DNA of 64,000 bases from an uncultured Verrucomicrobiota bacterium (GTDB lineage Bacteria > Verrucomicrobiota > Verrucomicrobiia > Opitutales > Opitutaceae). The notes under the pieces are model-generated. The model worked only from the letters and a program-made list of their open reading frames with translations, made no database searches and was not told where the DNA came from. The DNA lies in assembly GCA_903869675.1 (NCBI GenBank), contig CAIQAB010000017.1, positions 62,001-126,000 of the forward strand, read 5' to 3'. Shown piece after piece: positions 45,159 through 54,439 of this stretch. The translations under genes were made by a program, and so were the position numbers. Positions within the stretch are counted from its first letter, which is position 1. Every line of letters starts with the position of its first letter.

Positions 45159-46277
45159 TTAGCCGCACCCCGCCGCCTCGAGCAGATCCGCCTCGAAGCG
45201 TGCCACCACCGCGTCCCAGGTGATGCCCAGCGCGGTCGCACGGGCCGCCGCCCGGATCTCCGGCCAGCGCGCGCGCGCCGCCAGCGCCCGCTGCGCCGCC
45301 GCGTGGAAGGCCTCCGGCACATCGAACTCGGCCTTAAAACCGTCCACACCGTCGCGCAGGTGTTCGCGCGTCGCGGCGTAATTATAGGCCACCGTCACCA
45401 GACCGCTCGCCGCTGCCTCGGTGACAACGTTGCCGAAGGTCTCCGTCACGCTGGCGAAAAGAAAGAGGTCGCCCGAGGCATAGTGCGCCGCCAACTCGGC
45501 GCCGCGCAGCATGCCGGCGTAGTGGAACTCCGGATGCGCCCGCGCCAGCGGCTCGCGTTCCGGCCCGTCGCCAACAAGGACGAAGCGCGCCCGCGGCTCG
45601 CGGGCGCGCAGGCGAACAAAGGCCTCCACCGCCAGCCCGAGGTTTTTCTCGGCCGCGATCCGGCCCACATAGAGCACCACCGGATCGTCCGGCCCCGCGC
45701 CCCAGGCCGCGCGCAAAGCGTCGCTGCGTTTGGCCGGGTCGAAAAGCGCGGCGTCCACCCCGCGCGACATGACGCCAAGACCGCGAAACCCCTCCGCCGC
45801 GAGCTCCGCGACCATCTGGCGCGTTGGCACCAGGGTGCGGCGGGTGGAGTTGTGGAACCAGCGCAGATAAGCGAGCGTAGCGTCACGCAACGCCGCGACC
45901 CCGTAGTGGCCGCCATAGGAGTGAAAATTAGTGTGGAAACTCGAGGTCACCGGCAGGCCGAGGCGACCCGCGACCGCGAGGGAAGCCAGCCCCAGCGGGC
46001 CTTCCGTGGCGATATGCACTAGCTGCGGCCGGCAAAAGCGCCAACTCGCCTCGAGCCGGTGCAGCGCGGGCAGACCCAGCCGTAGCGAGGAATAAAAGGG
46101 GATCGCCATGCCGGGCACCAGCAGGTCGTCGTCCGACCCCGTCTCGCCGCGCTGGCGGGGCCGCACCACCTGGACCTCGTGCTCACGCGAGCGCAGGCCG
46201 CCCACGAGCCGGCTCAACGTCATGGCGACGCCGTTCACCTCGGGCGGATAGGTCTCCGTTACCAGCGCGATCCTCAT
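45159..46277 (-). CDS. GT4 glycosyltransferase (MgtA-like)
   Basis: A 372-residue GT-B glycosyltransferase resembling GDP-mannose-dependent alpha-mannosyltransferase (MgtA) and plant-type SQD2. Features: N-terminal MRIALVTETYPPEVNGVAMTL; SSFHTNFHSYGGHYG; VLYVGRIAAEKNLGLAVEAF; and ASVTETFGNVVTEAAASGL, which carries the EX7E motif of retaining GT4 enzymes. Acceptor probably a diacylglycerol or glycolipid; not certain. It converges with the PL11 gene and is followed by sufT and sppA on the same strand (in transcription order sppA, sufT, this gene). Confidence 0.88.
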   Translation of the reverse strand: MRIALVTETYPPEVNGVAMTLSRLVGGLRSREHEVQVVRPRQRGETGSDDDLLVPGMAIPFYSSLRLGLPALHRLEASWRFCRPQLVHIATEGPLGLASLAVAGRLGLPVTSSFHTNFHSYGGHYGVAALRDATLAYLRWFHNSTRRTLVPTRQMVAELAAEGFRGLGVMSRGVDAALFDPAKRSDALRAAWGAGPDDPVVLYVGRIAAEKNLGLAVEAFVRLRAREPRARFVLVGDGPEREPLARAHPEFHYAGMLRGAELAAHYASGDLFLFASVTETFGNVVTEAAASGLVTVAYNYAATREHLRDGVDGFKAEFDVPEAFHAAAQRALAARARWPEIRAAARATALGITWDAVVARFEADLLEAAGCG

Positions 46278-46305
46278 GTTAAAAACATCCCGCCCTTCAT
46301 CCCGC

Positions 46306-46851
46306 TCAGGCGATGCCGAGCTGCACGCGTCCCGCCTCGGAAATCATCTGTGGCGTCCATTGCGGATCCCAGACGATGTGCACGCGGGCCTCCACTACCC
46401 CGGGCAAAGCCGCGACCCGCTGGCGCGCATCCTCGGCGATCACCGGCCCCATGCCGCAACCGGGAGCGGTGAGGGTCATCTTCACGTCAACCCGGCGCCC
46501 GCCCGCGGGTGAATCGCCGATGTCGAGGTCGTAAACCAAGCCGAGGTCGACGATATTGACCGGTATCTCTGGATCAAAGCACCCCTTGAGCGCATCCCAG
46601 ACCAATTGTTCCGAAAAACCGCCCGCCACTACCGCCGCGCCGGCCTCGCGATCGAGCTTGTCCAGGTCGAGACCGGCAATGGCCCCGGCGTCAGCCCGCG
46701 CGATGCGGAAGAGGCCATGGTCGGTGCGGACGGTGACGTTGCCGCCCAGCGTCTGCACAATGTGCACGGCCTCGCCCGCTGCCAGCGTTGCCGGAGTGCC
46801 GGCAGGGATTACGGTGGCCGGGACGTCTTCGAGTAGTCGGGTCGTGCTCAT
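46306..46851 (-). CDS. sufT: Iron-sulfur cluster assembly protein SufT
   Basis: A 181-residue protein with an N-terminal extension (~70 residues) followed by a MIP18/DUF59 domain: LKGCFDPEIPVNIVDLGLVY, the conserved cysteine in LTAPGCGMGPVIAEDARQRV, and VHIVWDPQWTPQMISEAGR. This combination of extension plus DUF59 is SufT, an auxiliary factor for Fe-S maturation. Start ATG 46851. It lies between sppA and the GT4 gene, 14 bases after sppA, so they are probably one transcript. No suf operon is nearby. Confidence 0.92.
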   Translation of the reverse strand: MSTTRLLEDVPATVIPAGTPATLAAGEAVHIVQTLGGNVTVRTDHGLFRIARADAGAIAGLDLDKLDREAGAAVVAGGFSEQLVWDALKGCFDPEIPVNIVDLGLVYDLDIGDSPAGGRRVDVKMTLTAPGCGMGPVIAEDARQRVAALPGVVEARVHIVWDPQWTPQMISEAGRVQLGIA

Positions 46852-46865
46852 GGTGCCACGGCACT

Positions 46866-48674
46866 CTATCGGGCGCGCAGGTCAAGCGGCAGGCGCGCAT
46901 AGACGCCCCGGGGATCGTTGAAGCCGGCGAGTTCACGCAATTGTGACCCGGCCCGGCGCACGAGGCCACCGAGAGGCCCACGCAGGCCGGTCGCAAAACG
47001 AGCCTCGGGCGACTCCCCTTCCTCGATCATCTCCGCCAGCGCCTCGGCCAGCGGACGTGTGGAAGGGTATTCCTCGATGGCCGGAGCGCCCTCGATCTTA
47101 GCCAGCTTGGCGGCATGGGCGATGGCGGCTTCGAGGCCGCCGATCTCGTCCACCAAGCCGAGTTCGACCGCCCGGGCCCCGGTCCAAACCCGCCCTTGGG
47201 CGATTTCATGCACCGCGGCCTTTTCCAGACCGCGGCCCTCCGCCACGCGGAGCAGAAACTCGTCATAAGTGCGGTCGACCAGCCGCTGGAAAACCGCCAG
47301 CTCGGCCGGGCTTTTGGGCCGCGCAGAAGTCATCAGGCCAGCCTTCTCGCCGGTGGTCACGCGATCCCAAGTCACACCGATCGAGCCGGCCAGTTTCTCA
47401 ACGTCAAATTGCAGGCCAAATACCCCGATCGAACCCGTGATGGTCGTGGGTTCGGCGTAAAGACGCTCCCCGAAAGTGGATATCCAGTAGCCGCCCGAGG
47501 CGGCGTAGCTGCCCATTGAGACGACCAGGGGCTTGGCAGCGCGCAGCAAGCGCAGCTCCCGGAGCATCTCCTCGGCCGCGCTGGCCGATCCACCGGGGCT
47601 GTTGACGCGCAAGACCACCGCCGCCACCTCGTCGTCCTCGCGCAAGGCCCGCAAATGCCGGGCATAGGCCGCCCCGCCCACCTCGCCGTCCCGCCCCTCC
47701 CCTTCGACGATCTCTCCCTCGGCGTAAACCACCGCGATCTTTCCGTCCGGACGCAGAACGGGATCCAAAGTCTTTAAATAAGCCGGCAGAGCGATTTGCA
47801 CGAAAGTGTCACCGGCTTCCGCGCCAGTTTCCGCCCGTAACTCATCGAGCACCTCGTCACGGTAGCCGATCTTGCTCACCAGACCAGCCGCCAGCGCCGC
47901 CTCGGGCGGAATCAGCCCCTCAGCATCGACCAACGCCTGCAACTTGGCGGAATCCATGTTGCGATCCAACGCGATCTCATCGCGCAAATCGCCCCAGAGA
48001 CCTTGCAAGAGCTCGGTGAGTTGCTCGCGATTTTCAGGGCTTAGGTCGGTGCGGATGTAGGGCTCGACCGCGCCCTTGTATTTGCCGGAGCGCGTCACCT
48101 GCACGCCAACCCCCCATTTTTCAAACGCCCCCGCATAGAACATCGGCTCGCTCGCCAGACCGGGCATGACCACGAGGCCGAAGGGGTTGAGCACCAACTC
48201 ACCCGCACCCGCGGCGAGATAGAGCTCCGGCGTGCCGACCTCGTCAAAATAAGCCTTCACCGGCTTGCCCGCCGCCTTCACCTCACCCAACGCCACGCGC
48301 AGTTCGCGCAACGCCGCGAAACCCGTGCCATAGCCCTCCGGGGAAAATGCCCCGGTGATGAAAACGCCCCGGATCCGTTTATCCACGGCGGCCTGGTGCA
48401 AACCGGCGCAGGCCCGGCGCAGCGAAAGCGCCTGCGGGCCTTCACCATGGAGCAGCCAGCCCAACCCCGCCTGCTCCACCAAGGGAGGCGCATCGGTGAG
48501 ATTGAGCCCGTCGAGGTTCAACACCAGATAGGCGCCGTCTTTCACCACGGCCACGCCCTTCTCCGAGACACTGGACAACACTGCGAGTCCGCCAACCAGC
48601 AGCACCACCGCGAGGACACAAAAGGCTGCGAGCCCGAGCAGGGTTCCGACAAAAGAGGCAAAAAAGGCTTTCAT
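46866..48674 (-). CDS. sppA: Signal peptide peptidase SppA, 67K type
   Basis: A 602-residue membrane-anchored serine protease that degrades released signal peptides. A single N-terminal transmembrane helix (LLGLAAFCVLAVVLLVGGLAVL) is followed by two tandem Clp-like domains. The catalytic lysine is in the first domain (VTRSGKYKGAVEPYIRTD) and the nucleophile serine in the second (MGSYAASGGYWIST), as in E. coli SppA. Other family marks are VVLRVNSPGGSASAAEEML and VGLVDEIGGLEAAIAHAA-like VELGLVDEIGG. I used the ATG at 48674 because it begins the hydrophobic helix; a longer frame to 48716 adds only a basic run. Confidence 0.92.
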   Translation of the reverse strand: MKAFFASFVGTLLGLAAFCVLAVVLLVGGLAVLSSVSEKGVAVVKDGAYLVLNLDGLNLTDAPPLVEQAGLGWLLHGEGPQALSLRRACAGLHQAAVDKRIRGVFITGAFSPEGYGTGFAALRELRVALGEVKAAGKPVKAYFDEVGTPELYLAAGAGELVLNPFGLVVMPGLASEPMFYAGAFEKWGVGVQVTRSGKYKGAVEPYIRTDLSPENREQLTELLQGLWGDLRDEIALDRNMDSAKLQALVDAEGLIPPEAALAAGLVSKIGYRDEVLDELRAETGAEAGDTFVQIALPAYLKTLDPVLRPDGKIAVVYAEGEIVEGEGRDGEVGGAAYARHLRALREDDEVAAVVLRVNSPGGSASAAEEMLRELRLLRAAKPLVVSMGSYAASGGYWISTFGERLYAEPTTITGSIGVFGLQFDVEKLAGSIGVTWDRVTTGEKAGLMTSARPKSPAELAVFQRLVDRTYDEFLLRVAEGRGLEKAAVHEIAQGRVWTGARAVELGLVDEIGGLEAAIAHAAKLAKIEGAPAIEEYPSTRPLAEALAEMIEEGESPEARFATGLRGPLGGLVRRAGSQLRELAGFNDPRGVYARLPLDLRAR

Positions 48675-48808
48675 GCTCCATAGGCTAGGTCCCGCCCTTC
48701 CCGCGCGGCGAGCCACATCTGTCTATCCGTAAAAACGGTCTCTTCGCCCTGAAATTGTCACCTGTTCCGGGCTTTGCAGCCAGCGTTCGTCCGGCCAAGC
48801 TCGATTCC

Positions 48809-50329
48809 ATGGACGAACCCGTAGCCACTCTGCTGACGACCAATCGCAAGGCCCTCACAATCAATCTGGATGACTCGAAATACGGCACCTTCGCCGAAAT
48901 CGGGGCAGGTCAGGAGGTGGCACGGTTGTTTTTTCAGGCCGGTGGCGCTGCCGGCACCATCGCCAAGTCGATGTCCGCCTACGACATGACGTTCAGCGAT
49001 GCCATCTACGGCAAAGCCCCGCGCTACGTCTCACGAGAACGGCTCGTGACGATGCTTGATCACGAATACGAACTGCTGGTCGCCCGTCTGGGCGAAAAAC
49101 GCGGCGCCACCACCAAGTTCTTCGTCTTCGCCGACACCGTCGCCGCCAAGGCCTACAAGGGTAACAACGAGTGCCACGGCTGGATGGGCATCCGCTTCCA
49201 ACCGGCTCCCGGTGAAACCACCCCGAGCGACGTGATGATGCACGTCCGCATGTGGGATAAGGACAACGTCCGCCAGCAGGAGGCCATCGGCATCGTGGGC
49301 ACCAACCTCATCTACGCTGCCTTCTACCTCCGCGAAAATCTGGAGAAATTCATCTCCTCCCTCGCGGATAACGTCGGCTCCGACCGCATCGAGATCGACA
49401 TGCTGAAGTTCTCCGGGCCTGCCTTCGCCACGGTCGATAACCGCCTGATGTCCCTCCACCTCGTCCGCCACGGACTCACCAACGCGGTGATGTTCGGCCC
49501 CAACGGCGACGTGCTCCAGCCTTCCGAAGTCCTCTATAAAAAAGCCATCCTGGTGGAGCGCGGCAGCTTCCGCCCTGTCACCCACGTGAACGTCGATATG
49601 ATCAACTGCGCCACCGCGCAGTTCCTCCAAGAGCCCGCCGTGCAAGGCAAGGACATGATCGTGTTGATGGAGATCACCATGAACAACCTGCTCGCCGACG
49701 GCGAACTCGACGCGGACGATTTCCTCTCCCGGGTCGACATGCTGGGCGACATCGGCTGCACCGTGTTGATATCAAACTACAGCGAATACTACCGCCTGAC
49801 CTCCTACTTCCGCCGCTACTCGAAGGAGATGATCGGCGTCGCCATGGGCATCAACAACCTCCTGGAAATCTTTAACGAGAGATATTACGAGCACCTCGAG
49901 GGCGGTATCCTCGAGAACTTCGGTCGCCTGTTCCGCAACAGCGTCCGCCTCTACGTGTATCCGATGCAGCGCGCCGCCTACGACCGCTACCTCGACACCG
50001 GCCACCACGCCGTGCCGCCAGCCGGCGCCGAAGGCACCGCCCCGCGCCCCTCCGCCATCGGCGCCGCCCCTTTCGCCCGCGAAGTGCTGATCAACGCCCG
50101 CAACGTCCAGGTCGCCCCCCACCTGCGCAACCTCTACGAACACCTTCTGGAAAACCACTACCTCGAGTGCATCGTCGGGTTTAACCACGACATTCTCGAT
50201 ATCTTCTCCCGTGATGTGCTGGAACGCATCCGCGCCGGCGACAAACGGTGGGAAAGCATGGTCCCCTCCCCGGTGGTTGCCGCGATCAAACGCCGCGGCC
50301 TCTTCGGCCATCCGGCCATCGCGGTTTAA
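48809..50329 (+). CDS. Large conserved protein of unknown function (506 aa)
   Basis: No signal peptide or membrane segment; it should be cytoplasmic. Conserved-looking stretches include INLDDSKYGTFAEIGAGQE, RLFFQAGGAAGTIAKSMSAY, MTFSDAIYGKAPRYVSRE, HGWMGIRFQ, DMLKFSGPAFATVDNRLMS and PSEVLYKKAILVERGSFRP. From memory, close relatives exist in cyanobacteria and Bacteroidetes and some database entries label them 'TonB-dependent receptor', which the sequence does not support: no beta-barrel or TonB box. I do not know its function. I chose the ATG at 48809, since the upstream GTG at 48755 adds an unconserved stretch. Its stop overlaps that of the convergent gspM gene (TTAA). Confidence 0.75.
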   Translation: MDEPVATLLTTNRKALTINLDDSKYGTFAEIGAGQEVARLFFQAGGAAGTIAKSMSAYDMTFSDAIYGKAPRYVSRERLVTMLDHEYELLVARLGEKRGATTKFFVFADTVAAKAYKGNNECHGWMGIRFQPAPGETTPSDVMMHVRMWDKDNVRQQEAIGIVGTNLIYAAFYLRENLEKFISSLADNVGSDRIEIDMLKFSGPAFATVDNRLMSLHLVRHGLTNAVMFGPNGDVLQPSEVLYKKAILVERGSFRPVTHVNVDMINCATAQFLQEPAVQGKDMIVLMEITMNNLLADGELDADDFLSRVDMLGDIGCTVLISNYSEYYRLTSYFRRYSKEMIGVAMGINNLLEIFNERYYEHLEGGILENFGRLFRNSVRLYVYPMQRAAYDRYLDTGHHAVPPAGAEGTAPRPSAIGAAPFAREVLINARNVQVAPHLRNLYEHLLENHYLECIVGFNHDILDIFSRDVLERIRAGDKRWESMVPSPVVAAIKRRGLFGHPAIAV

Positions 50330-50949
50330 CTCGCCTGGACCTTGGCCGGCGTGGACGTGGCGGGCGCAATCGGCGCGGCCGGCGGGGCTGATTTCGGGGG
50401 CGCCGCCCGGCCGGCGGCGTCACCCAACAACTCCACCGAGGTCACCTGAAGCGTCACATTGACCATGCCCGGCGCACTGCGGTCACCCTGCACCGAGATC
50501 TGCTCTAATCCGAGGTAGGGCGCCTTGCTCGCCAATTCCTGATAGAAACGGATGACGGCGGCGAGGTCCACCTTGCGCATCGACACTTGCATGGTGTGGA
50601 CAGCGAACTGGGCCGAGCGCTGGGTGCGCGGCGGTTCGGTGACCACGCCCAGCCCCGAGCGCTTGGCCATGCCCAGCACCTCAGCCACCAGAAAAGTGGC
50701 GTCGTAGGTCTTGGAACCGTCAAGGTTGCGCGCCGCGGCGGTGGCGGCGGCCTCGATCGCCTCCCGGTTGCCCAGCCAGATCGCCTGAGTCGCCAGCTCG
50801 GACTCGGCGGCGCGAAACTTGCGCAGGTTGGCGGTAAGATTATCATAGGCCGAGGACAACCAGATCGCCGCTCCGAGGCCCACAAAGGCGAGCACGAGCA
50901 GTTTTTCCCGTAACAAACGACTGAGGAACCAGGTGCGGAGCAAATTCAC
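50326..50949 (-). CDS. Type II secretion GspM/PilO-like protein
   Basis: A 207-residue inner-membrane protein. A short cytoplasmic N-terminus is followed by one transmembrane helix (LLVLAFVGLGAAIWLSS), a coiled-coil-prone stretch (NLTANLRKFRAAESELATQ) and a periplasmic ferredoxin-like domain ending in a Pro/Ala-rich tail. This is the layout of GspM/PilO. Its GTG start overlaps the GspL-like stop (GTGA). It is the last gene of the pseudopilin operon. Sequence identity to known GspM is low; the call rests on layout and position. Confidence 0.7.
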   Translation of the reverse strand: MNLLRTWFLSRLLREKLLVLAFVGLGAAIWLSSAYDNLTANLRKFRAAESELATQAIWLGNREAIEAAATAAARNLDGSKTYDATFLVAEVLGMAKRSGLGVVTEPPRTQRSAQFAVHTMQVSMRKVDLAAVIRFYQELASKAPYLGLEQISVQGDRSAPGMVNVTLQVTSVELLGDAAGRAAPPKSAPPAAPIAPATSTPAKVQAS

Positions 50950-52070
50950 AACGCACCCCCTTTCTTCAACCCGTCGGCCTTGAACTCGAGCGCGAGGATG
51001 AAGCTCGTCACCCCGTCGCGCGCCCGCACCTCGCGGGTCTGCACACTGGCCAAGGCCGGCAGCGCCTTGAGCGCGTTGGCATAAGCCCCCACATCCTCGG
51101 GATTCACCGCCTGCGCCTCGACCTCCAGGCCGAGCAGGCCGCGAGTGACGAGCCGCTGAAACACCACCGATTCGGGCCTTGCAGGGTTGATCATGGCCAT
51201 CATTTCAAAGGGCATCAGGCGTTTCTCGCTCAGCTCGGCAATGCGGTTGGCCAGCATCTGGGCCGCGTCAATCTGCGCCACCACCGGCTTCTGCGCCGCG
51301 ACCTGCGCCTCACGCCCGCGGGTGAGTAAACCGAAGCCGCCGGAACCGACCTGCAGGAAGGCCGCCAAAGCGAGGATCGCCGCCGCGCCGAGCAGACCAC
51401 GCCAAAGCCAATGATCACGCACCCCCGCGCGGCGGCGCGCAGCCAGAAACTCCGGGTCGCGCACGTCCGCACCCGCCGTCCACGCCAAAGGCAGGGGCGC
51501 GACCAGTCGCTCCCCCTCAAAAACCGTGAACCCGCCCTCCCCGCTGGCCGTGAGGAGAAACTCCCCGGCCAGCTCTCGAATTTCGACGTCCGCCGCCAGA
51601 CCCGAGCGCGTCCGCACTTCGTCCAGCAAAGCGGCGGCCTGTTCCGGCCCGCCGGCGCGCACGATGACCGCCGACGGCAAATCCTCGCCCTCCACCCAAC
51701 CCAGCGCTGTCAACCGGCCTTCGGCAGAATGCAGAGTCACGCCAGCCCCCGCCGGCCTGACCACCAGCAACGGCACAAAATCCGGAGTAACCAAGGCGGC
51801 AGTCTCCCATAGGTCCGTATCAAGCGCATCGAAGCGCCGGCGAAAAGCGGCGAAAACCAACGCTGAACGGCCATCCGCCGCAGGCAGATACCCGTGGTAA
51901 AGCTGATCGGGCGGAAACGGCGCCATGCCCTCCAGCGCCAACGTCACCTGGGCCTCGAGCGGCTCGCCCTCGACCAGCGCCACCCGGCGCACGAAAAAAG
52001 CGTCGCCGCGCGCGAGCAAGACCGGCGGCGGAGGCAGGGCGGAGGGCAGATACTGGGTGAAGGCGGACAT
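50946..52070 (-). CDS. Type II secretion GspL-like (PilM/N-like) protein
   Basis: A 374-residue protein. The N-terminal ~200 residues form a cytoplasmic actin-like domain (GDAFFVRRVALVEGEPLEAQ ... SALVFAAFRRRFDALDTDLW). One transmembrane helix follows (LGAAAILALAAFLQV), then a C-terminal periplasmic domain (VEAQAVNPEDVGAYANALK, a GspL/PilN-type ferredoxin fold). This supports GspL, which links the ATPase to the pilus assembly machine. Its ATG overlaps the gspK stop by one base (TAATG) and its own stop overlaps the GspM start (GTGA), so the genes are coupled. The match to known GspL is weak in sequence. Confidence 0.7.
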   Translation of the reverse strand: MSAFTQYLPSALPPPPVLLARGDAFFVRRVALVEGEPLEAQVTLALEGMAPFPPDQLYHGYLPAADGRSALVFAAFRRRFDALDTDLWETAALVTPDFVPLLVVRPAGAGVTLHSAEGRLTALGWVEGEDLPSAVIVRAGGPEQAAALLDEVRTRSGLAADVEIRELAGEFLLTASGEGGFTVFEGERLVAPLPLAWTAGADVRDPEFLAARRRAGVRDHWLWRGLLGAAAILALAAFLQVGSGGFGLLTRGREAQVAAQKPVVAQIDAAQMLANRIAELSEKRLMPFEMMAMINPARPESVVFQRLVTRGLLGLEVEAQAVNPEDVGAYANALKALPALASVQTREVRARDGVTSFILALEFKADGLKKGGAL

Positions 52071-53308
52071 TAAAGTGAGGTGTTTTCAGCTTCTGGGGCA
52101 GGAATCGGCGGAGGGGCGGCGGTTTCCACGAGTTCAAGGATGCTAAACGGGTAGTCCAACTTTTCCGCTGCGCCAGCGCCGCCGGACGCCGCATTTCCGC
52201 CCGCCGTCCGGCGCCCGGCCTGCCCGGCCGTCGCCTGCTTGCCTTCGACTGGGTTCGCGCCGGCCTGATTTTTTTTACCAGCAGCCCCCTGCGAGGCGGT
52301 GGAATTGCCTCCGTTCGTCCCGGCCGCGGTTGTTTTTTCCGCTCCCGGCTTGGCGACCTCGGGCAAAGCGACCCCTTTGGCCAAGCCGAGCAGGGCTTGC
52401 AGACTCATGGACGCAGCGCCCTCGCGCACGGTGACGGTGACGCGGAGCAGCTTGATCGATGCATCCAGTCCCTTGACGTCCACATTGCCCCCGATCACGC
52501 CGGTGACGTCCTCCATGGTGCGAAACCAGGGGGGCGAACCCGGCTTGCGCCCCGTCTTGCCCGCCCGGTAGCCCGCCAGTTGCTGTGCCTGCGTCGCATC
52601 CCATCCCCGGGCGGTGCCGAGGGCCGGCGCGAGGGAGTTCACGTTGGTGGCCTCGAAATCGTAGAGGGAAACATTCTCCCGCAGCGCAGCCCCGAAAGGC
52701 GTGAGCACACCTTGTTCGTCATAAACATACTCGCGCGCCACCCGCACCGCCTTGAGTTCGTCCCAGGACCGCAGCGAACGTTTCGGCACCGTGATCGGCG
52801 GGTCATCGCGTTCATAACGCGAGGCCTCGGCTTCGATGTCCTGCGGCTGATGGTTCTCCTTGCTCCACGCAAAAAGTCCGTCGGCAAAACGCTTGGCGTC
52901 GTTGTCACCGAGCCCGAGCGCGCGGGACAACTCGACCAGTTCCTCGAACTTCATGCCCGGCAGCGAGGCCTTGCCGCTCTCATCTTGGAAAACGTAACCC
53001 ACCGTAACGCCTTCGCGCGGCGACTCGCCGGCATAGGTGTAGGGGTCGTTCCAGCCCTGGCCGGGGTCGTTGAGCTGGTCGTCGTCGGCCGCCTTGATCT
53101 CGGCCATGACGGCCAGGAGCGTCTCCAGTGCCCCGTAGGCGTCCTCCCGCAACCGCTCACGATCCGCCCGCCGGGTGGCGAGGGTGAGCTCGACCGCGCT
53201 GCTCTCCATGAATTTCACGATCATGAGCGAGGCCAGCAAGAGCGTGACCAGCACCACCACGATGACCGAGCCCCGCCGGGTCCGGGAAAAAATTACAGGT
53301 GAGGTCAT
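52070..53308 (-). CDS. gspK: Type II secretion minor pseudopilin GspK
   Basis: A 412-residue pseudopilin of the pilus tip. It starts with TRRGSVIVVVLVTLLLASLM, a prepilin-like leader with Gly and a hydrophobic helix, then a long globular domain with DESGKASLPGMKFEELVELS (the conserved DExGK(L/A)N-like stretch) and SRALGLGDNDAKRFADGLF. A Gly/Ala/Thr-rich region precedes the C-terminal end. GspK is the usual large tip pseudopilin and caps the GspI-J-K trimer. The ATG at 53308 was chosen because it directly precedes the leader; gspJ ends one base upstream. Confidence 0.82.
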   Translation of the reverse strand: MTSPVIFSRTRRGSVIVVVLVTLLLASLMIVKFMESSAVELTLATRRADRERLREDAYGALETLLAVMAEIKAADDDQLNDPGQGWNDPYTYAGESPREGVTVGYVFQDESGKASLPGMKFEELVELSRALGLGDNDAKRFADGLFAWSKENHQPQDIEAEASRYERDDPPITVPKRSLRSWDELKAVRVAREYVYDEQGVLTPFGAALRENVSLYDFEATNVNSLAPALGTARGWDATQAQQLAGYRAGKTGRKPGSPPWFRTMEDVTGVIGGNVDVKGLDASIKLLRVTVTVREGAASMSLQALLGLAKGVALPEVAKPGAEKTTAAGTNGGNSTASQGAAGKKNQAGANPVEGKQATAGQAGRRTAGGNAASGGAGAAEKLDYPFSILELVETAAPPPIPAPEAENTSL

Positions 53309-53309
53309 G

Positions 53310-53972
53310 TCAGTAGTCCGTCGCCCCTTCGCCGCGCACCGGCACGCGCAGCACGCGTTCGGCGGTGAGTTTGTTGTAGGCGAAACGCAGGCGCAGGCGC
53401 TTCGGCAGGAGGTAGGTGCCATCGGGCTCGCGCTTGGGCTCTTCCACCGTCTCCCAGCGCTTGAAACTCTCGTCATAATAATCCCAGCCCATGGAAACCA
53501 CGAAAGGCGAAACCACCACGACCCGCGGCGCCTCTTGCTCGCGCCGCAGCTCCAGAACGGACTGCCAGTGGAGGATCAGTCCCTTGCCCTGCGGATCAAC
53601 CGTGAACGAGAGCTCCACGTCGGGGATCGCGGCGCCCGGCCACGAGAGCAGGCGATCGCCCTCGGCCAGCGTGAAGCACAACTCGGGAGTCTCGCCTCCG
53701 TTCTCCTGCTTGACCTCCTTGATCGCCAGTCCGTCGCCACCCGGCCCGAGCACGGCGGCGCGGAGCAAGTCCTCGACATGCGCCGAGACTGCGCGGCAGT
53801 GCTGGCCGAAGAGCCGCTCGTCACGCCCCTTGCCCCAGACCTCGGCCATCGAAAAAACAAAGATGTTCAAGGCCACCAGCAGCGAGCCCAGCAAGGCCAG
53901 CGCCAGCAAGACCTCCACCAAAGTGAAGGCGCGCACGCGGCGGTAAACAAAAGTAGCGCGGTTGCGGTTCAC
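53310..53972 (-). CDS. gspJ: Type II secretion minor pseudopilin GspJ
   Basis: A 220-residue type IV-pilin-like protein. The prepilin motif is RRVRAFTLVEVLLALALLGS, cleaved before Phe, with Glu5 intact. The rest is a pilin globular head of the larger GspJ size (DERLFGQHCRAVSAHVEDLL, ELRREQEAPRVVVVSPFVVS). The start GTG (53970-53972) overlaps the GspI stop (GTGA). GspJ, I and K form the pseudopilus tip. Confidence 0.82.
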   Translation of the reverse strand: MNRNRATFVYRRVRAFTLVEVLLALALLGSLLVALNIFVFSMAEVWGKGRDERLFGQHCRAVSAHVEDLLRAAVLGPGGDGLAIKEVKQENGGETPELCFTLAEGDRLLSWPGAAIPDVELSFTVDPQGKGLILHWQSVLELRREQEAPRVVVVSPFVVSMGWDYYDESFKRWETVEEPKREPDGTYLLPKRLRLRFAYNKLTAERVLRVPVRGEGATDY

Positions 53973-54439
53973 TTGAGCGCCTCCCGTTCGCGTTTCAGCC
54001 GGTCCTTGGCCTTGCGGCGCAACTCTTCCCGCTCGGCCGGAGTGGACCAGGTTGGGCGCAGGAGGCGGAGCTTGGCCCGGGTTCTGACGAGGTCGCCACC
54101 ACCGGCCGGCGGCGGGGCGTTGAGCTCGATCTCCACCTCGAAAAGATCGCTGACGCCGGTCGGGGCGATCACCGCCCGCCAAGTGGCGCTGCGACCGTCG
54201 GGGAGCACCACGTCGCCCCCCCGCTCGGCCACCGCGCGGTCCGGCTCGGCCAACAACACCGCCCGCGCCCACTGCATATCGTCGCCGGAGCCGTCCCGCG
54301 CCTTCAGCGCGGCATGTAACTGGATGAGGTTGACGTAGGCCGCGCCGAGCGCGACCGCCGCCAAGGCAAAGATGGCCAGGGCGACCAAGACCTCGACCAA
54401 GGTAAAGGCCCGGCCGGGCCTGCGGGCGCCACGACTCAC
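53969..54439 (-). CDS. gspI: Type II secretion minor pseudopilin GspI
   Basis: A 156-residue small pilin-like protein: GARRPGRAFTLVEVLVALAI gives the prepilin cleavage site and hydrophobic helix, followed by QLHAALKARDGSGDDMQWAR and a short head. Size and position between gspH and gspJ fit GspI. GTG start at 54437-54439, overlapping the GspH stop (GTGA). The C-terminus is strongly basic (REELRRKAKDRLKREREA). Confidence 0.8.
   Translation of the reverse strand: MSRGARRPGRAFTLVEVLVALAIFALAAVALGAAYVNLIQLHAALKARDGSGDDMQWARAVLLAEPDRAVAERGGDVVLPDGRSATWRAVIAPTGVSDLFEVEIELNAPPPAGGGDLVRTRAKLRLLRPTWSTPAEREELRRKAKDRLKREREALK

Noticed and set aside
48809-50329. TonB-dependent receptor assignment for the 506-aa protein
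   Set aside because: No signal peptide, plug domain, TonB box or beta-barrel pattern; the label appears to be a database error.
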